From the NCBI GenBank assembly GCA_023145615.1, contig JAGLDK010000033.1:1-42123 (forward strand): a DNA stretch of 42,123 bases. Reading direction: 5' to 3'. Shown here one piece after another: positions 34,942 to 42,123 of this stretch (the stretch's first letter is position 1; each line of letters begins with the position of its first letter). The position numbers and the translations under genes are program-made. The stretch comes from Ichthyobacteriaceae bacterium (lineage in GTDB: Bacteria; Bacteroidota; Bacteroidia; Flavobacteriales; JADGDT01). The notes under the pieces were generated by a model, which worked only from the letters and a program-made list of their open reading frames with translations, ran no database searches and was not told where the DNA came from.

Positions 34942-36279
34942 ATGAACGTTACAAATTTAATGAATAGCCTGGAGGCAAAGCACCCAGGAGAAAAAGAATA
35001 CTTACAAGCTGTTCACGAAGTATTAGAATCGATAGAGGAAGTATATAACGAAAATCCACAGTACGAATCGGCTAAAATTATTGAGCGTTTAGTTGAGCCA
35101 GATAGAATTTTGACTTTCAAAATTCCATGGATGGACGATAACGGAGATGTGCATGTAAACTTAGGTTACAGAGTACAGTTTAATAACTCAATTGGGCCAT
35201 ATAAAGGTGGTTTACGTTTTCACCCATCGGTAAATCTTTCTATTCTTAAGTTTTTAGGATTCGAGCAGATTTTTAAAAATGCCTTAACTACTTTGCCAAT
35301 GGGTGGAGGAAAAGGAGGTTCTGATTTCGATCCAAAAGGAAAATCGGATAACGAAATTATGCGTTTTGCTCAGGCATTTATGTTAGAGCTTTGGAAAGTT
35401 ATTGGTCCTGAAACTGATGTTCCGGCTGGAGATATTGGAGTAGGAGGTAGAGAAATTGGTTTTTTATTCGGAATGTATAAAAAATTAGCTCGTGAGCATA
35501 CTGGAGTTTTAACCGGAAAAGGTTTAAACTGGGGTGGATCATTAGTACGTCCTGAAGCTACAGGTTTCGGAAATGTATATTTTTCTCAAGAAATGCTTGC
35601 TACAAAAAACGATTCTTTTAAAGGTAAAACAGTTGCAATTTCTGGTTTCGGAAATGTTGCTTGGGGTGCTGCTACAAAAGTTACTGAGCTAGGAGGTAAA
35701 GTTGTTACTATTTCTGGTCCTGATGGATATATTTACGATCCGGAAGGTTTAGATGAGGAGAAAATTGAGTATATGTTAGAGCTTCGTGCTTCAAACAATG
35801 ATATTGTTTCGCCTTATGTTGAAGAGTTTCCTGAAGCTACTTTCTTTGCAGGTAAAAAACCTTGGGAGCAAAAAGTTGATATAGCATTACCTTGTGCTAC
35901 ACAAAACGAGTTGAATGGCGATGATGCAAAGTTGCTTGTTGCTAACGGTTGTATTTGTGTTGGAGAAGGTGCTAATATGCCAAGTACCGAAGAGGCAATT
36001 GCTGTTTTCCACGAAAACAAAATTTTGTTCTCTCCCGGAAAAGCTTCAAATGCTGGAGGTGTTGCAACTTCTGGTTTAGAAATGACTCAGAACTCAAACA
36101 AACTTAATTGGACTGCCGAAGAAGTAGATGCTAAGCTAAAGCAAATTATGAAAGATATTCATGGTGCTTGTGTTAAACATGGTACTGCCGAAGATGGTTA
36201 TGTTGATTATGTGAAAGGTGCAAACATTGCAGGTTTCTTAAAAGTTGCCGATTCAATGCTTGATCAAGGAATTATTTAA
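34942..36279 (+). CDS. gdhA: Glutamate dehydrogenase (NADP-type, hexameric)
   Basis: A 445-residue cytoplasmic enzyme that makes glutamate from 2-oxoglutarate and ammonium. The sequence shows FNNSIGPYKGGLRFHPSVNLS near residue 80, the catalytic lysine K124 in PMGGGKGGSDFDPKGKSD, D164 in PAGDIGVGGREIG, the dinucleotide loop GFGNVAWGAATKV near 233, and EGANMPST and SPGKASNAGGVATSGLEM. The start MNVTNLMNSLEAKHPGE and length are typical of the small hexameric NADP-dependent class. A strong palindrome in its leader suggests repression or activation by a dimeric regulator. Coenzyme choice is inferred from the class. Confidence 0.97.
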   Translation: MNVTNLMNSLEAKHPGEKEYLQAVHEVLESIEEVYNENPQYESAKIIERLVEPDRILTFKIPWMDDNGDVHVNLGYRVQFNNSIGPYKGGLRFHPSVNLSILKFLGFEQIFKNALTTLPMGGGKGGSDFDPKGKSDNEIMRFAQAFMLELWKVIGPETDVPAGDIGVGGREIGFLFGMYKKLAREHTGVLTGKGLNWGGSLVRPEATGFGNVYFSQEMLATKNDSFKGKTVAISGFGNVAWGAATKVTELGGKVVTISGPDGYIYDPEGLDEEKIEYMLELRASNNDIVSPYVEEFPEATFFAGKKPWEQKVDIALPCATQNELNGDDAKLLVANGCICVGEGANMPSTEEAIAVFHENKILFSPGKASNAGGVATSGLEMTQNSNKLNWTAEEVDAKLKQIMKDIHGACVKHGTAEDGYVDYVKGANIAGFLKVADSMLDQGII

Positions 36280-36312
36280 TGTTGAAATTATCTTATTAAA
36301 ATAATTTGTTGC

Positions 36313-36431
36313 TTATACGTTAAATTATCAATTTAATACTCTAAAAATAAACGATATAGAATATTAAATAGTTGTTGATTTTTTTATGTTTTATTGCTGT
36401 TGATATACAGTGTTTTACGTAAAAAAGTAAC
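36313..36431 (+). repeat. Dispersed ~115-bp intergenic element, copy A
   Basis: It starts 33 bases after the gdhA stop. From 36317 it aligns in inverted orientation with 17005-17121. A TTAAATT-ATC-AATTTAA hairpin (36320-36336) opens it and the palindrome TTTTACGTAAAA (36413-36424) closes it. The two ends share an inverted TACGTWAAA-type sequence, as a miniature transposable element might. Confidence 0.8.
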
Positions 36432-36442
36432 GTATTATTTAT

Positions 36443-36486
36443 AAAAAAGAAAGCCCATTCATGTAATTGAATGGGCTTTCTTTTTT
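36443..36486. terminator. Bidirectional terminator, perfect 19-bp stem
   Basis: AAAAAAGAAAGCCCATTCA (36443-36461) pairs perfectly with 36468-36486 around a 6-base loop, between convergent gdhA and the PepSY gene. Confidence 0.95.
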
Positions 36487-36551
36487 ATAAGTGTTTATTA
36501 TTTATTAAACTTAGACTCAAGTAATAAAAAAATATTCAGAATTGATTATGT

Positions 36552-38114
36552 TCACTCGTTCACTTTTGTTAAAATACTTAAGTTCGATTTTATTGCGGAT
36601 TTCTTCTTTTTCTTTCTCCTCCAAACAACAATCAACCCCGATATTAAAACATACAAAGTTGCAAAGCCAATTAGCGGTACAAATAAAATATAAAAAGAAC
36701 CAAGCATAAATTTAAAAAAGCGGATGGTATGAATTTCTAGCATAACATTCCATAACGACATTTTTGTTTTCTGAATTACTTCGGGCATTTCAATAAAAGT
36801 ATTTCTGTTTCTTATTGATGTTGCTCCATCAAAATAATCGAAATACACTTCTCCGCTATCAAAATGATTACTATAGCCCGATACTACGTTTTTACCTAAC
36901 GGACTTCCGCTACGTGCCGATGGTACAAAAACTTTGCCTGTGGTGTAATCAATAAAATTATTTTCAGCTAAATCAACCATAAATAAACCGTTGAAACTAC
37001 CCACTAATAATTTGCCATAATCAATAAACTCAAACACAGTAATACCCATAACACTAACCGGCACATTAATTGGTAGGGGTTTTAATTCCGATTTAAAATT
37101 GTCATCAGAATAATAAATCCCTTTTACAGTGGCTACAAAATGTAAGTTGTTTTGTTGGTCGTAAACCACTCGTCGTAGTTTATCGAACCATGCATTTGGA
37201 GTGTCGAGTTCCGAAAACGGTATTTTCCCAACTTCGGCATTTGCTATTGATATTAACAAAGGCGGACGCAAAAACATACCTGTTAAAGTTGTAATAAATA
37301 ATAATATTCCGAATGTCCAACCTAATTGCTTGTGCCAATTTAACGAGAACTTTAGAGTTTTTAACCTCTTTTTTACAGGCTTGTTTTTTTGTTTTCCACG
37401 CTTTATACTTTTAGGAAGTATAAAATATAAAACACCAGTAATTGCTAAAAATGCAAAAATCAATCCCATAAAATCAACAAGTAACCTTCCGGCATCGCCT
37501 AAAATTTCACCCGAATGAATAATCCAAAGTGTTTTGAATAATCCAATTTTATTATTGTAGTTAATTGGGCTTGGTAATGTTGATACTTCGAAATTAATTA
37601 AATCGTTAGTACGTAAAATTTCCGATCTCGACATTAGTAACAATCCCTTGTTATCTTCAATAATATCAACAATACGCTGATTGTGGGTTGGCAGAGTTAT
37701 TAACTGCCATTTGTTAATAACATTATTATATTTGTATAGATTAAAAATAGTAGAACATAATAAATCACCTGATTTTGTGCGATATACCTTCTCTATTTTT
37801 AAGTTATCAACACCTTGTTTAAAACCATTATTAAAGTCTTTATATGTTGATAACTTTTTATTTGTTAAATAAATTCCGGCATTACCATAAATCAATATCG
37901 AATCTTCCGATAGTTTTAAAGATGTTTTTATTGATGCGTTATTCCAGTTTGTATAATGATAATCTGAAGGAAGTGAACTGCGCTCAACATCAACCCCCGA
38001 AAACATAACCCGGTGGTTTAGTACAATACCTGAAACTGTAAACAATAAAATAAATAACGAAATTATTATTCCAATTAGCTTATGATATTTTTTAGATGTA
38101 GATTTTTTTTTCAT
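36552..38114 (-). CDS. PepSY-associated inner-membrane protein of a haem/iron uptake locus
   Basis: A 520-residue membrane protein of the PepSY_TM type: helix 1 at about 9-32 (YHKLIGIIISLFILLFTVSG), helix 2 near 205-232 (VDFMGLIFAFLAITGVLYFIL), helix 3 near 258-280 (NWHKQLGWTFGILLFITTLTG) and helix 4 near 470-500, with a large periplasmic part between. The repeated HK-x2-G motif at helix starts is characteristic; histidines may bind haem or pass electrons. It ends in a basic tail (WRRKKKKKS). It is third in the unit after the TonB receptor and HmuY-like genes, where such proteins are believed to act as ferric reductases. That role is inferred. Confidence 0.87.
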   Translation of the reverse strand: MKKKSTSKKYHKLIGIIISLFILLFTVSGIVLNHRVMFSGVDVERSSLPSDYHYTNWNNASIKTSLKLSEDSILIYGNAGIYLTNKKLSTYKDFNNGFKQGVDNLKIEKVYRTKSGDLLCSTIFNLYKYNNVINKWQLITLPTHNQRIVDIIEDNKGLLLMSRSEILRTNDLINFEVSTLPSPINYNNKIGLFKTLWIIHSGEILGDAGRLLVDFMGLIFAFLAITGVLYFILPKSIKRGKQKNKPVKKRLKTLKFSLNWHKQLGWTFGILLFITTLTGMFLRPPLLISIANAEVGKIPFSELDTPNAWFDKLRRVVYDQQNNLHFVATVKGIYYSDDNFKSELKPLPINVPVSVMGITVFEFIDYGKLLVGSFNGLFMVDLAENNFIDYTTGKVFVPSARSGSPLGKNVVSGYSNHFDSGEVYFDYFDGATSIRNRNTFIEMPEVIQKTKMSLWNVMLEIHTIRFFKFMLGSFYILFVPLIGFATLYVLISGLIVVWRRKKKKKSAIKSNLSILTKVNE

Positions 38115-38202
38115 ACTATTTTTTGTGGGGTTCTCCGAAAAATATAAATGTTATCTTATAGTTTATAGAGATTAGTAAATAGAACCTAATCACTAATAAA
38201 AT

Positions 38203-38913
38203 TTAGTTCAATAACTGTAGTTCGCAAGTAATATTACCTTTTTCTCCATCTTTATAAAACGAGAAAAACTTAAGTTTATATATTTCGTTTTCCGATTTTT
38301 TAATAATGTAATAGTTGTTTTCAATCAACGAAAATTTCATTTCATTTCTGTCGAAATATTTCCAACCATATCCAATTGCATCAATATTAGTTTTAAAATC
38401 CGAAAATTTAGCAGTTTCTAAATTAATAGTATTATAAAGTTCATTTTCAATTTTAGCAACTTCAATATTACGCTTTGCATTTATTAAAACTCCAACTGGT
38501 GTAATGCTTTCGTATTTTTTTTCAGCACCTTCTAAATATTCATCTTCTGTACTATATTGAGTAAAAACTATATCCCATTCTCCAGGAGCTTCAGTTTGTT
38601 TTGTTAAATCAGAATTAGGATTTACAGGTAGTGCAAAATTTACATACTCATCTTTACTATTCACATTTTTAGTAACAACAATATTTTCGTTTTTATTTAA
38701 TTCTAAAAAGCTCTGAGAAGAATAATAAAATTGATTTATAACATTTCCACCTCTATCGGTTGTTTCTTTTCCATTAGCATCGTTTACCGAAACCTCTAAA
38801 GTGTATTTGCTATTTTCTTTAGGTTTTATAGCCTCTTCTTTATTGCACGATTGAAATAACGACATTACCATTACTGCCGATGCTATTACTGATACTTTTG
38901 ATAGGTTTTTCAT
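38203..38913 (-). CDS. HmuY-family lipoprotein
   Basis: A 236-residue exported protein with signal peptide and lipobox LFQSC (Cys23). The mature part has the beta-rich HmuY fold: VNFALPVNP near 95, WDIVFTQYSTE near 117, and the C-terminal signature YKLKFFSFYKDGEKGNITCELQLL. HmuY proteins take haem from host or environmental proteins and pass it to a TonB-dependent partner; the well-studied one uses two histidines, which I do not find in obvious equivalent places, so another ligand or haem mode is possible. It sits 39 bases after the receptor gene and before the PepSY protein. Confidence 0.85.
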   Translation of the reverse strand: MKNLSKVSVIASAVMVMSLFQSCNKEEAIKPKENSKYTLEVSVNDANGKETTDRGGNVINQFYYSSQSFLELNKNENIVVTKNVNSKDEYVNFALPVNPNSDLTKQTEAPGEWDIVFTQYSTEDEYLEGAEKKYESITPVGVLINAKRNIEVAKIENELYNTINLETAKFSDFKTNIDAIGYGWKYFDRNEMKFSLIENNYYIIKKSENEIYKLKFFSFYKDGEKGNITCELQLLN

Positions 38914-38952
38914 AATTTTATATTGATTTATGTGTTATTATATTTGTATATA

Positions 38953-41163
38953 TTAGTAATTATTTAGTTTTAAATTAAGTTTTACAAAATAGCTTCTTCC
39001 CCAACTTAGCATTGTAAAATTATCTTGATTATCGGGCATTTGGCCTATATAATCAATGTCGGTATTGTCGAAAATATTTTTAACTCCAGATGTTAACTTA
39101 AGTTTTTGTTTGAAAAACGATTTCGAAAACGAAAAATTAAAGTCGTTATAACTACCAACTCTAATTTGTTTTTTATTGTTTTTATCCATTTCGTTAATAG
39201 CTTCTTGTCCGTTATATGCATATTCAATACGGGTGCTAAATGAATGTTCGGGAAGTTTATAAGCCACCGAAGTTGTGTATCGGTTAGTGTATAAAAACTT
39301 TTTGTTACTCAAACCATTTTCGTATTCTAAACTTGTAATACCCGATCGAGCAACATTTAAATTAGCATTCCAATTAATGTTTAAATTAATGGCAACATCG
39401 GCAATCCAGCCAATTGTTTCAACACTGTTTCGGTTAACGTTTTGCCAAATATCAGTTTTGTCAATTCTATCAACAATTGCGTAATCAATTTTATTTTTTA
39501 TGTTGTTGTAGTAACCTTTAAGCTCAGTTTTTACAAATAATTTTTCGTTTGAATTAAACTTGTATGCAACCGATGCGTTTGTTGAATATGAAGTTTCGGG
39601 GTTAAGATTTGGGTTTCCTATTATATTGATACTTGCAACCGCAAAATTTAAATACATTTCTTTTAAAGTTGGAGCTCTAAATCCTTTTGCTACCGAAAAA
39701 CGAGATGTAAAATTTTTGTTAAAATCGGTTTTTATATTTACCGAATACAACAGAGGTACAGTAAAATTGGTGTTATAAGTATATCGTAAACCTGGTTGAA
39801 TATAAATGTTTTTCCAAAACTCGTGTTTACCAGTAATAAAAACAGCGTAATCGTTTGTTTGTTTTTCTCCGTTGGTAATTCGTTGAGTTTTTCCAGTTTC
39901 GGTAACAATATCAATTCCTGTTTGATAAGAGATACCATCTTTTAAACTGTGGTTGAAAGTGGCACGAGCCATGAAATTAATAAAAGAACTTGTGTCGGTG
40001 CTAATAATTTTTTCTTCTAAAGATGTTAAATCTTTATACATTGTTTGCATCATTCTGTTATAGTACGATGCTGAGGTTTGCACATTTGTCGACATTTTAT
40101 CAGTATGATTAATATCTAAAAAACCATTGGCACTATATCTTTTTGTCAAGAAATTAATGTCATCGGCATAAGGATTAAAAGGATTTAAAACTTCTCCTTT
40201 TTCTTTCATTAGCTCATTAAAATATTTGGTTTCGAGTTTAAAGTTATAGTTATCACCTTTGCGCATATATCTTAAATCTCCCAAATATTGTTCTTTACCT
40301 TTCCATTTGCTTTCTCTTGAATTTGGCACTTCGGTTCCTGTAAAATAGTTTCTACCACCCGAAAACGAGTATATGTTTTTTCCGCTTTTTGCCGAACCAA
40401 ATAAATCGGCATTTATGGTTCCTGGAGTTTCAACATATAAAGTAGATTTTACTTCGTAATTGCTATATTTATTGTTTTTAGTAATAATATTTATTGTACC
40501 TGCCAGCGCATTACTTCCATAAATAACCGACATCGGTCCTTCTATTATTTCAATATGATCAACATTATTCATCGATATCTGACTTAAATCTAAATTTCCA
40601 TTAAGTCTACCGATAACAGGTACGCCATCAACCATAATTTTTACATTCTCTCCGCCAAGTCCAAGTATATTGATGTTAGATCCAAACTGAGAGTTTTGCT
40701 TTATTTTTATTGAAGGTTGAGCAGTAAGTGCATCTCCTAAATTTACAGAAGCACGCTCGTTAATTAAGTCGGAATTTAGGATGTTAATATTGTAGATAGA
40801 GCTGTCTTTAAGCATTGGCTTATCTTGTCCGGTAAGCACAATTTGATTCAGCATAAAAACATCGGGCTCAAGTTCTACAACATATAAGTTTGTAGAATTT
40901 AAAACCTTCTGATAATTTTTATAGCCAATATAAGTAACTGCTATTGTTGATTTTTTTTCGGTAAAATCAACATCGGCAAAACCATTGTTGTTTGATGTAG
41001 AGTATTGTTTGTGCCCCGATTTTGTGTTTTCAATACAAATATGTGCCGAAGCTATCGGTTTATTAGTGTAAGCATCCACAATTTTAATGGTTTTATTCTG
41101 ACCAAATAAATTTGTTGTTAACATTAAAAACGACAGCATTAAAAAAGTGTAAAAACTTTTCAT
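38953..41163 (-). CDS. TonB-dependent receptor, HmuR-like (haem/iron)
   Basis: A 736-residue outer-membrane receptor: signal peptide (1-22, ending FGQ), a carboxypeptidase-D-like domain (about 24-100, IKIVDAYTNKPIASAHICIE, VTYIGYKNYQKV), plug (about 108-230, NQIVLTGQDKPMLKDSSIY, NVKIMVDGVPVIGRLNG, VDHIEIIEGPMSVIYGSNALAG) and barrel (FTSRFSVAKGFRAPTLKEMYLNF near 485, C-terminal SWGRSYFVKLNLKLNNY). The operon partner HmuY and the PepSY protein point to haem or iron import rather than vitamin import; the exact substrate cannot be told. It is the first gene of the three-gene unit. Confidence 0.92.
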   Translation of the reverse strand: MKSFYTFLMLSFLMLTTNLFGQNKTIKIVDAYTNKPIASAHICIENTKSGHKQYSTSNNNGFADVDFTEKKSTIAVTYIGYKNYQKVLNSTNLYVVELEPDVFMLNQIVLTGQDKPMLKDSSIYNINILNSDLINERASVNLGDALTAQPSIKIKQNSQFGSNINILGLGGENVKIMVDGVPVIGRLNGNLDLSQISMNNVDHIEIIEGPMSVIYGSNALAGTINIITKNNKYSNYEVKSTLYVETPGTINADLFGSAKSGKNIYSFSGGRNYFTGTEVPNSRESKWKGKEQYLGDLRYMRKGDNYNFKLETKYFNELMKEKGEVLNPFNPYADDINFLTKRYSANGFLDINHTDKMSTNVQTSASYYNRMMQTMYKDLTSLEEKIISTDTSSFINFMARATFNHSLKDGISYQTGIDIVTETGKTQRITNGEKQTNDYAVFITGKHEFWKNIYIQPGLRYTYNTNFTVPLLYSVNIKTDFNKNFTSRFSVAKGFRAPTLKEMYLNFAVASINIIGNPNLNPETSYSTNASVAYKFNSNEKLFVKTELKGYYNNIKNKIDYAIVDRIDKTDIWQNVNRNSVETIGWIADVAINLNINWNANLNVARSGITSLEYENGLSNKKFLYTNRYTTSVAYKLPEHSFSTRIEYAYNGQEAINEMDKNNKKQIRVGSYNDFNFSFSKSFFKQKLKLTSGVKNIFDNTDIDYIGQMPDNQDNFTMLSWGRSYFVKLNLKLNNY

Positions 41164-41436
41164 ACCAAGTAATTGTTATTAGTAATAAGTAATGTTTAAA
41201 ATGTTAATTCATAATTAACAATCCTAAATTATTTTGAGGTAGAACAATGCAAGCTTACAAATACAAAAACATAGCAAGTTTTATTGTCTATTATTAAAAA
41301 CTATAATAGCTTTTAATAAGTGTAATTTAATACCCTATTTTTTGCAACATATTTTAAATACAACAAGTAAATTTTAGCATAGCTAAATAGTAGTATTTTT
41401 AATAAAATGCAATTAATAATTAAGGTATTAGTTTAC

Positions 41437-41802
41437 TTAGTAAGTAGTAGGAGGTGGGTTTGAAAGCAAGTTACAGCTATACTTATTTATTGCAGAACCA
41501 TTAATATTTACCGTTTTAAAGAAACACGGTTTTTTAAAAGGTATTGAAGCTAAATATCTTTCAGAAATTAAATCAACAATTATGTTGGTTATGTGTTTAT
41601 CTGAAAATAAATTTTTATAATACTTGTATCTGTCCGATAATAACAGAGAGTTGTTAAGGTTGTTTTGTGCAATAACCTCTATTGTCTCTTTTTGTTTTAT
41701 GCCAAAAAAGTTGTCAACATTACACATAATTATTTGCATGAAGTAAATTACTGCAAGTATAATGTATGGTAGTTGTGTTGAAAACAGTCCGGTGTAAAAC
41801 AT
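41437..41802 (-). CDS. Small membrane-anchored protein upstream of the haem locus, unknown function
   Basis: A 121-residue protein with one N-terminal hydrophobic helix (QLPYIILAVIYFMQIIMC) and a C-terminal region ending in cysteine/proline-rich YSCNLLSNPPPTTY. Proteins of this general type, a short N-terminal helix plus a Pro-rich C-terminus, are often found just upstream of TonB-receptor loci in Bacteroidota, but I know no function. It is 273 bases upstream of the receptor on the same strand. The minus strand at 41845-41852 reads TACATTTG, a fitting -7 element about 45 bases before its start. Confidence 0.6.
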   Translation of the reverse strand: MFYTGLFSTQLPYIILAVIYFMQIIMCNVDNFFGIKQKETIEVIAQNNLNNSLLLSDRYKYYKNLFSDKHITNIIVDLISERYLASIPFKKPCFFKTVNINGSAINKYSCNLLSNPPPTTY

Positions 41803-41844
41803 TGTTTATTTTTCGGGTTAAGCCTACAATTGTATAGCGTTGTG

Positions 41845-41852
41845 CAAATGTA
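41845..41852 (-). promoter_or_regulatory. Possible -7 element of the small membrane protein gene
   Basis: The minus strand reads TACATTTG, matching TAnnTTTG, giving a leader of about 35-40 bases. A matching -33 is not evident. Confidence 0.35.
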
Positions 41853-42006
41853 ATATTTATCACATAATAAAAAAGGCTTTTTTGTTGATGACAAAGAATA
41901 TTTTGTAAATGAATTAACTTTTAGATAATTAGTTTTATTGAAGTGGATTCTGTAAGTAATAAAGCTGATTTATTGTTGCAAGAGAAAAAAGTATAGGAAA
42001 GGGAAA

Positions 42007-42032
42007 AAGGCCTGGTTCCCCAACCAAGCCTT
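42007..42032. other. Hairpin upstream of the right-edge reading frame
   Basis: AAGGCCTGGTT (42007-42017) pairs with AACCAAGCCTT (42022-42032) with one mismatch around CCCC. It lies 20 bases before a possible start codon and could be a leader structure. Confidence 0.6.
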
Positions 42033-42052
42033 CAATAAAACTAACCCTTAAT

Positions 42053-42123
42053 ATGAAAAACTCTACCAATTATATTGATAAGTCTTGTAAATGTACGTTG
42101 TTGAAATTTAGATGTTTAATTAT
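42053..42123 (+). CDS. Possible SusC-like receptor, first 23 codons only
   Basis: From ATG 42053 the frame is open to the window end (MKNSTNYIDKSCKCTLLKF...). The preceding ACTAACCCTTAAT followed by ATGAAAAA, and a positively charged N-terminus before the signal helix, are the usual look of SusC/RagA-type TonB receptor leaders in Bacteroidota. With only 23 residues the identity is a guess and the frame itself may be chance. Confidence 0.35.
   Translation, partial: MKNSTNYIDKSCKCTLLKFRCLI

Noticed and set aside
41203-41219. GTTAATT-CAT-AATTAAC hairpin upstream of the haem receptor
   Set aside because: A 7-bp A/T-only stem is easily produced by chance in this DNA; not enough for an operator call.

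Overview
The window looks like a chromosomal segment of an AT-rich, free-living (probably marine) member of the Bacteroidota. The evidence is a gliding-motility protein GldC, a type IX secretion (T9SS) C-terminal sorting domain, TonB-dependent receptors with an N-terminal carboxypeptidase-like domain, a HmuY-type haem protein, a DUF4301 protein, a eukaryote-type (GT3) glycogen synthase, and at least one promoter of the TTTG / TAnnTTTG form. I cannot decide between Flavobacteriia and marine Bacteroidales from sequence alone. No rRNA, tRNA, CRISPR array, prophage or intact insertion sequence was found.

Layout. 1-2.1 kb is the edge of an exopolysaccharide locus: the 3' end of an initiating sugar-phosphate transferase, a perfect 18-bp hairpin, a GT4 glycosyltransferase and a possible decayed gene. 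2.4-3.5 kb holds a secreted transglutaminase-like protein. 3.6-10.5 kb is a minus-strand block: DUF4301 protein and GT3 glycogen synthase; a three-gene vitamin-salvage operon (thiamine-binding small protein, PnuC-family transporter, NadR-like kinase); a GGGP-synthase-family prenyltransferase; and a phosphopantetheinyl transferase. 10.6-14.9 kb holds adenosylhomocysteinase, then a promoter, TPP riboswitch and TonB-dependent receptor. The receptor and the vitamin operon may together form a thiamine uptake route. 14.9-16.9 kb: gldC, an AlkD-like repair protein and a NYN/OST-HTH protein. 17.3-21.8 kb: a BamA-like barrel protein, a VanX-type dipeptidase, a rhodanese and ilvD. 22-25.3 kb: a lipoprotein divergent from a LuxE-like enzyme, a TerB-DnaJ protein and an M48 lipoprotein protease. 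25.4-28.4 kb: a large LamG/T9SS surface protein coupled to an 83-residue PID-CTERM-like protein. 28.8-30.5 kb: rplY and prs. 30.7-36.3 kb: a 1010-residue receiver/PEP-synthase-like fusion, a TPR lipoprotein and gdhA. 36.5-41.8 kb: a haem or iron uptake operon (TonB receptor, HmuY-like lipoprotein, PepSY membrane protein) with a small membrane protein upstream. The right edge may hold the start of a SusC-like gene.

The most unusual non-coding signals are a dispersed element of about 115 bp (two inverted copies at 17005-17121 and 36317-36431, plus partial copies), a perfect 28-bp palindrome upstream of gdhA, an ATTAACCATT intergenic repeat family, a (CAA)8 tract, and a run of convergent gene pairs each separated by one bidirectional hairpin terminator.
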